A DNA stretch of 64,000 nt from Mangifera indica (lineage: Eukaryota; Streptophyta; Magnoliopsida; Sapindales; Anacardiaceae). The notes beneath the pieces are model-generated. The model did not search any database. It worked only from the letters and a program-made list of their open reading frames with translations, and was not told the origin of the DNA. Of this stretch, positions 36,141 to 50,113 are shown piece after piece. Both the position numbers and the translations under genes were made by a program. Numbering within the stretch: position 1 is the stretch's first letter; every line of letters starts with the position of its first letter. The stretch lies in NCBI RefSeq assembly GCF_011075055.1, contig NC_058137.1, positions 1,240,001 through 1,304,000 of the forward strand. The letters are read 5' to 3'.

Positions 36141-38930
36141 ATGTGGCAAAGCGGCGTCGTGCGACGACTGCTGTCTCACTGCCAATCTCAGAAACAAAAT
36201 TCATCGACTAAATTAGGGGTTCTAGTCAACAGAAAACCCGGCGTTCCTTCTCGCGCCTCCTCCTCATCCGCTGCAGCCACATCCACATCCACTGCTACAG
36301 ACACAGCTACAGCGGCAGATCTCTCGTCACTGGTTCGCCACTACGGTCGTTGCTATTCGGAACTCGCTAAAGCACGCCTCAGGTTTGTTTTCTCTGAAAT
36401 CTTGTAGAAACATGATTGATTAAGTAATCGATATTTTGTTTTTGTTATTGATTGGTGTTACTACTATTGTATATGTAGCCTGTTAGTCGTTGCAACATCT
36501 GGAACTGGATTTGTACTAGGAAGCGGATCCGCTATTGACATAGCTGGACTTTGTTGGACTTGTACTGGAACTATGATGGTTTCTGCTTCAGCAAATTCTT
36601 TAAACCAGGTTTTTATTAATTCACTTCACTATTCCAATTAAATTAATCTATGATATATTCAGTTTACCTTTAAGTTTTAGTGAGGCTAAGTATACCTGCG
36701 ATAACATCGATTGATTTGTGCTTAATTGAAGTAAAAATACTATGAATGGAAGAATCCAGTTGAAATTTGATTAGAAGAAAATCATTTTAAAAAATTTAGC
36801 AATGTGTGGCAAAATGGGTGTGTGGAGTACTATAGTATTATTTTGTGTGTGTGCAAGTAACCCAGCCTACAAGTTTTTGAATACAAACTGTCTTGCTTTG
36901 ATTTGTTGCTACCATAATGATCATGGTCGATTATATGCATTATTAGGTATTTGAGATAAAGAATGATGCTTTAATGAAGCGAACAATGAGAAGACCACTA
37001 CCTTCAGGCCGCATTTCGGTACCTCATGCTGTAGCCTGGGCTTCATTTGTAGGTGTAGGTGGCACTGCTTTATTGGCTTGCAAGGTGACCAAACAAATTT
37101 ACTCAATTACACTTTAGTATTTATTTTAAACTAATTTCGACTCTGAAGATGTGATATTTTGTATTTGCCTAATGTTCAATGTATTGTAAACTGAGAAACT
37201 AATTTTGCAACTTTGATGACAAGGTTTTTGCAGGCTAATATGTTGACAGCTGGGCTTGCAGCCTCTAATCTTTTTCTTTATGCATTTGTATACACACCAT
37301 TGAAGCAGATTCACCCAATAAATACATGGGTTGGGGCTGTTGTTGGTGCTATTCCTCCCCTTCTTGGGTAATTTATTCTTTATCTTTAAGTTGCATTTTT
37401 TACCGGATGTTAATTTATTTCAATAGTCTCATGAGAAAAATCCTTTTCATTTCACTACATATTGCAAGTGCTACTGACAAAGTTGATCCAAAATGTTTAA
37501 TGCTTTGGGAGTTCAATAAAGAATTGAAAATTTGATGGACCTCTTCATACCAATTTGATGTTCACAATTATGTTGAGCTGATATTCTAAAAGCATTGGCC
37601 CACATTAAATGGGAGCTTGTGGTCTTTTTTTTTTTTCAAAATTATATTTTTGCCCACTTGTGATAAGTGGCCTTTAATGGAGGCTTATCTTCTCCTTTAC
37701 TGAATTCACAGGTGGACTGCTGCTGCCGGCGAGGTTACCCTCAATGGAATGCTTCTCCCTGCAGCTCTCTATTTTTGGCAAATACCCCACTTCATGGCTC
37801 TTGCATTCATGTGCCGCAATGATTATGCTGCTGGAGGGTATGCACATCTATTGTAGATCGATGCGTTTATAATTAAGATAATCAGTCAGTTCTGACTTTA
37901 TCACCAAGTGGTAAACAAATGCTGCTTTGGTGTTGGGCCTGTTGGCTAAATGGTTCTGTCTGTGGGACATTGTTTCAGCATTGAATCTTTTTGTTCTTTT
38001 TTTAATATGATCATGCATCTGAAACACACAAACTATTTGTTTATAATGTGCTTTAAACTGGAGTTTGCTAAGATATAAAACCTAACATGATCCTAAATAC
38101 AGTTTACTGTTGAAAATACAGCATAAGTCTTTTGGGAAAAAATAATTTCAGGAATTCTTATTTTTATCATTCATTCCTTTTTCAGGTATAGGATGCTATC
38201 GTTTGCTGATCCTTCTGGTTACAAAACTGCTTCAGTGGCATTGAGAAATTGCTTGTATCTGATTCCATTGGGATACTTGGCCTATGATTGTGAGTTACAT
38301 TATACCAAATACAGGATTTGTTAATGTTATTTTGTTTTTTCATATATGCTAAATTTGGTCCTCTACCATAATGTGATTCCATATATTGGGTGCCAGACTA
38401 GGATACCCTTTTGCATTGCCAAGCTTCTTGACTAAACTATATATCCTTTTCACCTGTGCAAGTAGTTGTAATGTTAATGATAAGTTGTGTTAGAAAATAA
38501 CTTTACATGGGGATTTATCTCAAGATTTAATCAATTTGTTTTGTCAGGGGGAGTGACTTCTGGATGGTTTTGTCTTGAATCATCACTCATCACTTTGGCT
38601 ATAAGTGCTGCAGCATTATCATTCTACCAAGACCGGACTACTCAAAAAGCCAGAAGGATGTTCCATGCCAGCCTCCTGTATCTTCCTGTGTTTATGTCTG
38701 GACTCCTCTTTCACCGACTCACTGATAATGAACAAAGCCTTACAGAAGAAAGTTCAGAGAAAATATCTGAGCTTTCATCATCCACAGAAACTTTAGTAGA
38801 AGTGAGCAGAAATTCTAGCAGGAAGAACAAGTTAAATGATACCTCTGTTGATAGAAAAGCACGGCCACCTGTAGCATATGCCTCTGTTGCACCGTTTCCT
38901 TTCCTGCCTGCTCCTTCCTATGCCCCCTGA
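36141..38930 (+). CDS. COX10: protoheme IX farnesyltransferase (haem O synthase), mitochondrial
   Basis: Seven exons (36141-36382, 36479-36608, 36947-37084, 37234-37367, 37712-37837, 38186-38289, 38548-38930) join in phase to 418 residues. The enzyme transfers a farnesyl group to haem b to make haem O, the precursor of haem A in cytochrome c oxidase. The N-terminus is basic and Ser/Ala/Thr-rich without acidic residues at first, as a mitochondrial presequence should be. The prenyltransferase motif region is [20 protein letters not shown]. The second conserved loop includes [12 protein letters not shown] and [15 protein letters not shown]. Several hydrophobic membrane segments follow ([48 protein letters not shown]). 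The C-terminal ~80 residues are Ser-rich and hydrophilic, a plant extension. Length is near that of other plant COX10 proteins. The substrate and reaction are established for the family. Confidence 0.94.
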
Positions 38931-41900
38931 TAAGTGTATCGAGTTCTCAAATTTCTTTTGGTTAACATAATAAACGTCCAAAGGGAACTGTGTAAGATTT
39001 CTGGATTTTCCAGAAGACTTTTGGACAATTTTCTCCTGTTTCCCTCTCCTTCTTGGGGTGGAATAAGTTTTACTTTGTTTTAAAGGTTGATAATCCGCAA
39101 TAGGTTGATTATTTTTATACACAGCTGAGGAGAAGAGAATGATGTGTACTCATGTTGATCATTTCGTAAGTTTTAGTTTCAAATGCAAGTACATCTGTTT
39201 TTGGGTTCTGGGCTTGATTATTATTTGGAGCAAATTTTTGGTATGAATTTCTTCTTATTAATAATATAATTTTGATCTTTATACCCTATATCTAAGTTAG
39301 CTAAAGAAAAGATGAGGAGATAGATCTGGGCAGGGCCGGCAATGGCTGTGCCGAGCTGGGCTGTGTTAAATTGGGTGTGGTCTGTTGTGTCAAGGTCTGC
39401 AAAAATGCGGACTATGATGGATTGTAAAAATGCAATCAGGGCTAACTCCTTTTTCTTTCAATGCTGGTCCAGATACAATTGTTGTCTCTGTTGAAAAACA
39501 GCTTGAAGTAAAAATTTTATCTTGTTTCCCTCCTAAACAGTTTTGCTTTTGTGTATCTCTTGTGCCTGATTAATATTTGCTGCTATGGTAGATTTTGTTT
39601 TATGCATACACTGATGAAGGTGCCCATAAGTTTGGTTATGATTAACAAAAAGTTTCCACTTACAGGAATGGAGCTTAGGTGAATTCAAATTTGTAATTGG
39701 GGAATATATCTGTCAGCCTACAGATCCCCAAAATCCTTCCTCCATCGAGCTCAAATGTTCATTTCTAAATATAAAACATTTTAGTAGAACACTCAAGACG
39801 ATCACAATAGCAGATCAGATCCTGATTCTTCTCATTTTATACAACATTTCCAAGTTTCTATGGTCATAATTTGTAGGTACAAAATTACTTGCATTCAGAA
39901 TTTCCTATCAATATCAGATAGTAATGCTCCTGATTTGGTTGACCTAATTGGATTTTAAAATCTTGTCACATTTTTCTTCTTTTTATTCTTTTACACTGAT
40001 CAGTTAGATGTACAGTCTGGGATCCATGGTTTCCTTGAAGAGAATTGAGTTTTGAAAAGGGGTTGGGTGTACTTGGAATTGTATGTAAATATAGCTAGAA
40101 ACATTCGATGCTGTTTGGCATGAACAAAGCAATGGAATGGAGATAAATGAGTTGGGCTTTTAACAATTCTAAATATAGTTTGTTCGTTTGTGGCCTATGG
40201 GTTTGCCTGTTTGAAGATTAGGGCTTTAGACCCATATTGAAAGTGAAGTGTTCATTTGGGTTGACAATGGGAATTTGATTACATTAGAATGAAAACAGAT
40301 GAACTTAGCATACATTATATTTCATACCAATCCGATGTTTCTTGATTTGATGGAAGAGAATAAATTAAAATATTAAATAAATTAGCTGAAATGATACAAA
40401 ATTGTCTCAATTTGTTTGTGTTTAGAGTTCATATGTATAATGATACCACTTCATCCTCACTTTCTTTGTTAATTAGTAAGAATAGAGCTAGCAGTAATCT
40501 TGATTAACCCTGCATTAAGTAATTTTCTGTTTGTTACAAATTCACCTTTGATTGTCATCCCTATGTTTTTAATTTGGATTGGACATCGATTCAATCCAAG
40601 GATTGATCTATGAATTAACTAATCTTATTAGTTGGTCGAAAAGGTGATCATAATATAACATAATTAAAATTTTAAGTCATGTGACGTCAACATAATAATC
40701 TGACTCGATAGTTGAATTTTCGTCTACGTAAATTTGGTTGAGACATCAAGCGAAGGACAAGGCCCCACATGAATCTAATAACAAAACAACTTAATAGATT
40801 TCTTAGATTTTATCTCAAATCTGTAAGAAAATACACCCAGAAGATTTTGATAGTCACATTTCAGTTCAATCATATCTAGGCTTCCCCACAATCTAACAAC
40901 TGTAATAGATTCTAACTTTGCAAAAAGTCTTTCATATTTAATTGCCTATTAAGTAGCAGTGGGAGGAGTAGGGTCCCTTTCTTCTTTCTATTTCCACCTA
41001 CCATTTAAAAACCTTATTTTTATAAAAATTATTTACTTCACTTTTCAGCTTTCAATCAAACATACATGCTTGATGGATGCTCCTCCTCAGCTGTCACCTT
41101 CAGTTTATCAGTGGCTTCTTATCTGCATTTATTCCTGCTTTTCAGCAAGCATTATTGAACTTTGATTCTCCTATAGAAAAATTCACATAATGTTAAGTTC
41201 AAATACACATGAAATTCTATTAAATTCATTTCTCTTCCAATCAAGAAAAAGATTAAACAACTTTTAGTAATTAGAAGTTGCTTAATAGAGTGATTAATGA
41301 AAAACCCAGAAACTAATTTCCTAACAAACAAGAGGAAAAGAAAATTAACTGTCAAAAATCAAAGCTCTCTTTCTCGTTTTCTCTATTGATTCAAGAGAAG
41401 AGAATGATAGGTTAACTAAATGAGGGGTTACAAGTTGTTGATGATAAAAATTCTTGCAATGAAAGTGAAAATCCGATAGAGTAATTGTATAAGATACAAA
41501 ATTATTGTCACAAGTTATATAAAGACAAAAGAACGTCGTTTTTGTATCTTATATTATTATACAACGAAATTTAATCATATAATAATGAATATAAATTTTT
41601 GATCAAATAGATGAATCATTTTAAAACCCTCATTTCATTTCGATAGTTATCGCTTGCACCGGATCGTACCTCTAATGATTAAGTGGAATTTTTACCACAA
41701 GTTATGGGCGAGAATACATAAATTGGTCGTCTTTCGCATTGGCATTGAGTGAACGCAAAGAAGAATAAAGACAAGAGCACATGAGAATCAGCGAATGAAA
41801 ATGAAATTGCCATTAATTATTATATTGCACCCGTGTACACAGTCCCAATATAGCTTAGATTTGCCAAGATTTTTGTCTCCCCCTCGTGCGTATATTCACT

Positions 41901-42471
41901 TTTGCCCCAACTCTTAAATAACTTTCACCGAATCCCATTGAATTTTAGTGACTTAATTCATTCTACAAGTTTTCTTCATCAAAATCTACATCTATAATTT
42001 AAGACTAAGTTTATGTTTAAGATCAAAAAGAGAGAGAAAACTAGGGTTTGAATGGGGGTAAAAATAGAATTAGAGCTATAACATATTCTAAATTTTGAAT
42101 AGTAGTTAAGATCCTCAGTTTTCGATTATCTCATAAATCATTTAATAAAAATAAAAATCAAAACAATATCTAAAATTCGTTGGTAGTTTGAATAGATTTA
42201 AAAACTAGATTGATTAATTAATATTTAATTTAAACTAGTATTATATGATCATTTCTCATCTCTTATATATTAATTTTGGGGTTAAAAGTAAAAAATATTT
42301 GTTGTTTTCCAAAAGTTTCCTAAAGATTCCGAGAAAACCCTCTCATGAAAGTATATCAAGAATATTTTCGATGAAGATTAATCCTAAGATCCCTTCAATT
42401 AGTTAGAAAGAAAACAAAATCATATTGAATATTTGTCTATACATTTCATAATTATCTAAATAACAGAAAAA

Positions 42472-42526
<55 letters not shown>

Positions 42527-45500
42527 GTTTGTGAAAATTAAAAAAAAAAAGAGATAGCTTAGAAGGTTGAATACACATGAGATGAGGAAAAGTAGAGATG
42601 GATGCATGTTGCGTAAATAAAGAGTAGAATGGTAGGAAGGGAGTGAGTTAGGTTTGACAAATTAAATAATGTCATGTGAAAATATAGAGAGTACTAAGAG
42701 TATTGTTCACAGATGTGATACAATTGTTATGTAAATGGTAAACATATATGGTTAATAATAATGTTACTGTTCCAATCTATCTTGCGTTTGTTATTACTGT
42801 TATGTCTACCTCAACCAAAACACCCTAGTTTTAAATCGTAAATGTCACACATGTTATATAGTCCCACTCTGATAACATTATTCAACAATACAATTAGATA
42901 TTATTGTGGTACACTCCCTCTATAACAAAAGTATTAAGTTACTACAACATATTATTGGTAATTCTCGCCCTTAGAAAAATTGACAGGAGTTAAACCGAAG
43001 ATGTATTTGATTGGGATAAACGACTAGTTAAACTATTAATAAACAATGACTAGACAAAGATTTTTGTATGTCTACTTGTAAATCAAACTAAAATGCGAGT
43101 AAAAGTCATCCATTCAAAGGTTATGAGAAGAGTAAATATTGATAGTTTTCATGACATATTATCCTTACCAGACCAAACATAATTATCTTTGAGATAATGT
43201 CTACAACAGAAGTTAATAGAAGTATATATTCAATTTATTAGAATTTACTTTATTTTTATGTAATTACAAAATTAATTCCTCTTGTTATGTTACTACAAAA
43301 TTATACCGAGGTAAAAAGTGAACTTTTTTGTAACTCTTAAAGTTACTTTATCAGAATTTTCTAAAAAGTTAAATAACATAATAATAATGTAAACTCTTAA
43401 GTAGTAAACTAAACCATTTAAAAAAAAAAATTATTCGGTTTATTATAATCATCATTTTTTGCACAAAATTATACATTTGATTTTTCATATTTATCGGTAA
43501 TACAAAATTTTGACTCCAAACTAATACGAACAACAGAATTAGTAAAAATATATATTCAATTTATTAGGATTTAAGTTATCTTACCTAATTATCCAAATAA
43601 TTTTTTTTCATTTATAGATGAAAGAAATGCGACAACATTTTATGTATGATAATGTCTTAATTTCCCAGAATTAACATGTTTGTTCATTGTTCATATCAAT
43701 CCCAAAACTTATTAAATTTATTGTGAATTGGATAGAGAAATAAGAATGACAAAACCCAGAATCTCCGGGTTTTGTTCCTCGTGTTGTTTCATTTTCATTT
43801 ATCTATTTATTTTCTTTGCATGGCATCTTCATAAATCATTTTAAATATCTCTTCTTCTGACTTGCCGACACTAACCCTAATTTACATCCGACCGTTTCTT
43901 TATTTCCACCTGATTTTATAATAACACCACTAACATCTCGCCACGTCAGTTTGTACACCCGAATTGTGGGTCCGGCTGACAGTGCTCATTTTCCGTGACA
44001 TTCATTGAACCCAAATGAGTATATATTATTTTGAATAATATTATGGATATTTATTTTGATTATATAAATATATCTAAAATATATATATATAATTTTATTA
44101 TATAATTTTCAATATTACGTTATTTGTTTTACATTCAATAACAGAATGTTTTTTTGCCTGACAATTAATTGTAAATTATTATAATTTATGACGAATAAAA
44201 TAAAATTATTTTGGTGTCATTAGGCGACTGTTTTAGACCTAGAAGAACATAATTTAGGTCTCAAGATCTTCCCTACCTAATGATGGGATATAATATTTGA
44301 ATTAAATGAATTTTCCCCTCCTGCTACACCGACTCTATACATTTATTTTAAAATTTTAATTAAATATTCAAATAATATATTATTTATATTATTAAATATT
44401 ATTTATATTTAATGTAAAATTATTTAATTATATAATAATTATCATTTAAAAATTTAATTAAAAATTTAAAACTAAATATATATAATTTTATTATAACTAT
44501 AATTGTAGTGGGTAGTCTTGTTTAGTTAATCCGTTGCTATCAGCAGGAGAGGAGGAAATAGACAACAAAATCTCTTCTATTATTTTTCCATCATGGTAGT
44601 TGAGTAGACTATGAATATATCACACATGGGAAAATTCAGTTCACCAAATGTTAAAATTTTTCAATTTTAAATACACATATACCCTTTTCCTTTTGTTGTC
44701 CTACATTTCTTTTTTATTCCCAACTCATAAAAAACAAGAGAGGATTCAAATAATTAGTTTGAATTGGTGAATAGTAATATTTAAAAAATTAATTGTAATA
44801 TTAGAAAAATAATAATAATTGAAAAATAATAAAAATAATAAAAAAAAAGATTCACTGATGAGAGATAAACTATGATACCAACATCAATTTCTAACTAAAC
44901 TCTAAAATTATTAAAAACCCTAATCAAATTGTTAAAACCCCACATCAAAATTTATTTAATAGGAGTATAAAAATTTTTTTTTTTTTTTTTATAATTATAT
45001 GTGCAGCCTGACCTAATTAGTATTATGGTATATACAAATTAGTTTGGCATCCATAATTGGGGTCTTGAATATAGAAAATGTCTAAAATTTGGCAACATGA
45101 TTTTTATATATACAATATTAATTATCAAAGTCATAAAATATTATTAAGAACTTTGATAAGATTTCAAGACAAGATGATGTTAATCTGTCTAATTTTTGTC
45201 ATGGAGATCTTGTCTTGTCATAGTTTATATCTTGGATTATCTTTCCATCGAAAACAATGAGTGTTGGTCATTCCCAAATCCTTCTTTAAAAGATTCATTG
45301 TTTTTTTTTAATTAATATATATTTTTACTTAAAAAAAAAAATAGTCATAGAATGGTAAAGTCTCAAAAGCCTTAATAAAAATACTCAGAAACCGCAAAGT
45401 TAGGGATGATTCAGAACAAATCCCGCTAAGAGAACGTGATAATTTTCTCAATATATTATATGGTTGGTATGTCAAGCTTGAAGTTGCTTGTCTCATTAAA

Positions 45501-46604
45501 AGACAAGTAGGCTTCATATCGGTGCTCGTCACAAGAAAGACACAATATTTACTACATATATTGACAAAACCTTGTTTTGTTTCTAAGAAAATATTATGAA
45601 ATTTTCTGAACCATTCATCACCAACTCTCTTTTATTTTATGTATACTCGTGCTAAGATTAATTTGAAAGTGTATAATGCTTTTGAAATTATCGAAGTAAC
45701 TTTTACTTTTTGAGAGATCAAATTCAACTTTAGCCAAAGCTAGAAATCTTGAAAGAGCTGCTTTTGTGGGCTTGTGGGTTCACACTGTACAGAAAATTTG
45801 AATTTACCTTTTGATTTTAACCTTGAAGAATTTTGAATTTTCAGCTTTAGTTTGTTGGTGGACAAACTGCCCAGAGAGGGAGAGGCCTTCTGGTGTGTGA
45901 AAGAAAGATAAAAAACTGAAATCTTTGTCCTTGAAAGAGTGTTTTCTTTAGGAGGAAAAATCTGTCAGACTTTGTACGTGAGGGTCCCCTTTATATATAT
46001 CTATTATTCTCGAGCTGGTCTCAAAGCATGCAATGCAAGTACTGATCTTCAGAAAACTGATTTCTGTCTTTTCGGTCTCTTTTGAAAGAAGAAAAACATG
46101 GCGATGGAGGAAAGCAAATTGAAAATGGACAAAACCCCACCTCAAATTGCACTACAATTTTAAGAATCTCAGTTTTGGCAAATTAAGAAGCCAAAATTTT
46201 GCTGGAAATTGGATACAGAACAAGCTTAACTGACCAGAGAGAGAAGAAATTGCGAGCTTGAAACTGCTAAACGGTGTAAAGTGACTGTGGGGTCAAATTA
46301 TTTTGTCTAAATGTTCATTTGAAAACAAAATATGCCACGGCAATCGAACTTCGCCTTTTCCGAAGAGAAGAAATTGAAAAGGAATTTTTGTTTGGTGGGT
46401 TTTTTGATGGGATTTTTCAGAAATAGAGAGAAGATTTTACACCTGCAATTAATTGCTTTTGATCTAAAACGTTGAAAACTAGTAAAATTTCTGCTAATTG
46501 AAAAAGCTAATGACGAAATTATGCTCAACTACATTCTTACTCTTTATGGAAATTTAAGAGAAATCAGAAAGTTATATACATATCTGAAATTATGGAAGCA
46601 ATTA
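38931..46604. other. 7.7-kb gene-poor region
   Basis: COX10 3' UTR at the left and OFP 3' UTR at the right. Between them is AT-rich DNA with short ORFs and no recognisable protein. A segment near 40570-40750 (ATCGATTCAATCCAAGGATT...) resembles degraded dispersed plant repeats. An (AT)n tract sits at about 42475-42524. No tRNA or LTR pair was recognised. I cannot exclude a non-coding RNA. Confidence 0.55.
42475..42524 (+). repeat. (AT)n microsatellite
   Basis: About 24 AT units, followed by an A-run. Simple repeat with no gene nearby. Confidence 0.9.
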
Positions 46605-47783
46605 TTACAGCTTAATCCTAACGTCAGTCAAATCGAGCCAGATTTGCTTGAATACCTTGATAATGAGTTCATGATATTCATCAGAATTTAATGAAAGATA
46701 GCAAGCCAACAAGTCCTCTAAATCCTTTGAAGCCCTGATGTTATTCTCCACAATCATCTCCACCATGGATTCTCTGAAGTCTCTTTGAGGATCAAAAGAT
46801 GATTTCACAACTGCAAAACTGTCAGATAAACTCCTCCGTGAATTGCTTGAACTCAAACTCGATGAAGTGCTCCTTCGGCCGTGAGCCTGAATCTTCCTAC
46901 TGGCGATTCTCGGAGAATTGGTTCTCAGACGAACTCCAGGAGAATTGGCATAACATTTTCTAACTAGACTGGTTTTATTTTGTTTAGTATCGATTCTCTC
47001 TTCTTTGACGACCTTGACTGGAAGTGAACTTCTTCTATACTCGGTTGGCTCAGGGGCCTGGTTGACGGCCTTGCAAGGCTTCGTTAAGATGGGAGGGAGT
47101 TCAAGTTCAGATAAACTATCAAACCCAACAACATTTTTAGCCTCAAGAGATTTCTTATCCACATCAATAACGATATCTTCCGCATTATTATCAGAATTGG
47201 CTTTGCAGCTGCAAGCGTTAGACCAGGCCACCATGCCATCAAAAGAGTGATCGAGAGCAAGAACTTTGTCATGCCTGTAATTCAGAACACAATCTTCCAG
47301 AAGTTTTGGCTCCGGGGAGCTGCCGTCAAGTGGTGAAGAAGAAGAATAACCTGGCGGAGAATCAGGCTTGGTCCAGATTGTAGCACGGCAGGTACAGCCA
47401 GCAGAAACAGATGAATTGACAATCTTGGGACCAGACCTGGTGGGTTTTCTTTTGAGTCTTCTTTGTTTGGCTGATTTTCTTGGTAGGTCAGGAAAATGGA
47501 TATCTGAGGGTCTTGTTTCTGTGGGAGAATTGTAGAATTTATCACTTGGGATAATCTCTCTAGTGAAATAATAAGACCTTCTTGGATACTGATAATGGTC
47601 GTGGGCTTGTTTTTGTTTTGGTTTTGATAGCTGCGTTGTTGTTGTTGTAGCAGTAGAAGAAATTGACTCTTTTTTTTTCAAGGATTGAGAATTTGTCTGG
47701 TTTCTGGCTCTGCTCATATCCTTGAGCTTGTAAAACCAGGCATTGGGCATCATATCAGATAACTTGAACTTGAAATTGCCCAT
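46605..47783 (-). CDS. OVATE family protein (transcriptional repressor)
   Basis: An intronless frame of 392 residues. The ATG is at 47783 (MGNFKFKLSDMMPNAWFYKL); the codon before it is GTG, so it is not the start. The MPNAWFYKLKDM-type N-terminus is typical of OFP1-5-like proteins. A basic RRLKRKPTR stretch (about 107-115) could be a nuclear signal. The OVATE domain fills the C-terminal ~65 residues: FAVVKSSFDPQRDFRESMVE, then MIVENNI, then LEDLLACYLSLNSDEYHELI, then IKVFKQIWLDL. OFPs interact with TALE homeodomain and TONNEAU-type proteins and repress growth genes, shaping organs and walls. The middle is Ser/Pro-rich and probably disordered. The family is clear; the exact member is not. Confidence 0.9.
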   Translation of the reverse strand: MGNFKFKLSDMMPNAWFYKLKDMSRARNQTNSQSLKKKESISSTATTTTTQLSKPKQKQAHDHYQYPRRSYYFTREIIPSDKFYNSPTETRPSDIHFPDLPRKSAKQRRLKRKPTRSGPKIVNSSVSAGCTCRATIWTKPDSPPGYSSSSPLDGSSPEPKLLEDCVLNYRHDKVLALDHSFDGMVAWSNACSCKANSDNNAEDIVIDVDKKSLEAKNVVGFDSLSELELPPILTKPCKAVNQAPEPTEYRRSSLPVKVVKEERIDTKQNKTSLVRKCYANSPGVRLRTNSPRIASRKIQAHGRRSTSSSLSSSNSRRSLSDSFAVVKSSFDPQRDFRESMVEMIVENNIRASKDLEDLLACYLSLNSDEYHELIIKVFKQIWLDLTDVRIKL

Positions 47784-47789
47784 CACAAA

Positions 47790-49720
47790 ACACCCTTAGA
47801 GAAAAAAAAAATTAGAAATCAGAAAGACTAGAGATAATGAAATGTTGTTCACTCACTACCCTTCTTACCATTGGACTCAAATGTGGAAGACTTAAACAGA
47901 GAGAAAGAGAGAGAGATTGTGGTGGTTTTGGGGTCCACCATGGAAGAAAAAGTTTGCACAAAAGAAAAGGAAAATGGGCCACATGACACTTAATCACCTA
48001 ATTAAACAGAGACTTGTTTCCTAATCATGATTGTCTTTTGTTTACATGTAAAACAGAATTAGATGCCCATTAAGCCTTTCCTTATCTGCAGGCCCCAGTC
48101 TAAATTTTCGTACTGCAGTTAATCACTGCCTCTGCCTTCCGTGATTTCGCCACCATTTTGTGGACGTGGCTTACATGCTTGGCCTCACAGAAAAAAAGTC
48201 CCCACATCCCACAGGGTCCACCTTTCAACCTTCATATTTATTAGCCTGGACTTGTGTAATGTCTTAAAATTTTTAGCTTCAGAAGCAATTGCATTTCGTT
48301 GCTGTAAAGCGATGCTTTGGATTTGGCCAATACAAGCTGTTGTTTATGGATGTACTGCATACCCTTTGGTTAAGAAGAAATTGAAAAAGACCAAAAGGAC
48401 AGAAAATTAAATGAGATAACTTTCTTAGCTTTTGGGATATTTGCAAAGCTCGTTGGGACTCAGCATTATGTAAATCCAACTTAGAAAATTTCCCGTGGCC
48501 CATCACTTCTATTCCTAGCTAAACTTTTGCTAAGGGAGATAATTCAACAGGGTTTCATGCTGTTTCAAAACTCAGTAAGTAGTAGCCTTGAAAATAAGCA
48601 AGAAATCTGGGAAAATCAATCAGAATGCATCCAAACTTGTGAACAGAAAAAAGATGATGGGCAGGCAGGCAAATATGATAAACATCAGTATTTCAATAAC
48701 TTGATGCATGTGTAGTTCCAGATACCTGGCCATCCTTTTATCTGAATTCTGAACAACATCAACTAGGTTATGAAAGAAGTTACAAAATCCTGCAAAAGCC
48801 ATGTATATGATTTCGACATTGATGTTTATCTTGGACCCTGGTGGCCAAATAGTTTAACATCGCATAGATTGGATGCCATCAATTCACCATAAATGGCCAA
48901 AACCTTACTGGCTTTTTCCCTTCAACAAACTACCATCCCAATCCCATACTGGCTTTAAAACAACACAAAATTAAGCTGCTGTTCATGGTCTTCTTCATTG
49001 CTAGCTGGTGTGTTGTAAACATGAGCCTGGACTGGAGGTGGGGTTTGGTCTTGTCCTAAAACTTAGATGGTCCAGTCGCCTGCCATGGTCCCCTAGTTGA
49101 ATCATCCAATGATAAGGACTGGGGCTGCTCTACTTTACGTGTCCAAACTGCGATCCAGAAATAATATGGGGGACCAAATTGTCATGCTACATGATGTAGC
49201 CATTTATTAGGTACTTTGTATTATGCTGAAGCTTAAACAACGGCATGCCAGACCTTGTTCAGGGATGGCTAGTTGTCCAGCCTATGCCAACCCATTTTCC
49301 ACTTCGTCAAGAACATTTGTCAAGAAAATCTGAGGATTAATAAGCCCGTCAAGGTTTCAGAAAGTAGCCCAACATAAAACAAGGCCCAAATTTTACTAGA
49401 ACGAGAGGCTGAAATTCAGCAATGAAGTTAGGCTAGATTCAGGTCTAGCTGAGCTTCAAAGTCGCCTCACTTGAACTTATTTGAATTAGCTGAAAATGTT
49501 GTTGGAGGTGATCGACAAGATGAACTATATCACCGATCAGATAAATAGTATTATGAGTAGGATGAACAAAGTCATAAGAAGGAATTTTGAGTTTAATTTA
49601 AATCGAACTAATGAATTGAAATTCTAACTTAAATTCATTTAGAATCAAATAAAAAAACTCAGTTCAAATCTATATCAAACGAGATTGAGAAAGTTTTGTC
49701 AAACTTCATCATGAATCTAA
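47790..49720. other. intergenic upstream of the OVATE gene
   Basis: Contains the OFP promoter (with a GAGAGAAAGAGAGAGAGA tract near 47,900) and about 1.5 kb of DNA with no supported gene. Several short ORFs lack any recognisable domain. Confidence 0.55.
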
Positions 49721-49723
49721 CCA

Positions 49724-50113
49724 TTAAATTAAATAATTGCAAGAACTAAAATTTTTGTCAAATAATTCCGTGTACACTCTCAAATGCAAAGAATGAAACA
49801 GATTAACCAACGAAGTCGTTGATTCTTTTGCTGGACCAGATGGTGGTGGCACAGTTTCTTTTGGTAGGAGATTGAGCAACAATGGCCTGTGATTGTCAAT
49901 CACTTTCTCTGCAACTGGAGGCATAGACTCAAAATTCTTTGTAGACTCCTCCTCTAACTTGCCCGAATAATGAACATCTGGGGACTTAAATCCCAACGGA
50001 AACTCAGCATTTTGAAGAAAACCATGTAGGACTCTAGCATGGGAAGCTTGGGACACGACAATGACGCATAAGACTAGTAAAATGGTGAACTCACATCTCT
50101 ATAATTCCGCCAT
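49724..50113 (-). pseudogene. IDA-like secreted peptide precursor with an in-frame stop at codon 5
   Basis: From the only in-frame ATG (50113) the frame reads MAEL, then TAG (50101-50099). It then continues RCEFTILLVLCVIVVSQASH, which has the form of a signal peptide. The frame stays open to the stop at 49724, giving about 129 codons in all. The mature part includes FPLGFKSPDVHY, RPLLLNLLPKETVPPPSGPA and KESTTSLVN. The pattern LPK-x2-VPPPSGP-x-K resembles the LPKGxPIPPSxPSKRHN core of INFLORESCENCE DEFICIENT IN ABSCISSION (IDA) and IDL peptides, which bind HAESA-type receptors. The basic RHN end of that core is absent here. Without a suppressor, non-AUG start or alternative exon, the TAG kills the signal peptide. 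It may also be an assembly base error. The family call is inferred from a short motif; other proline-rich signalling peptides remain possible. Confidence 0.5.
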
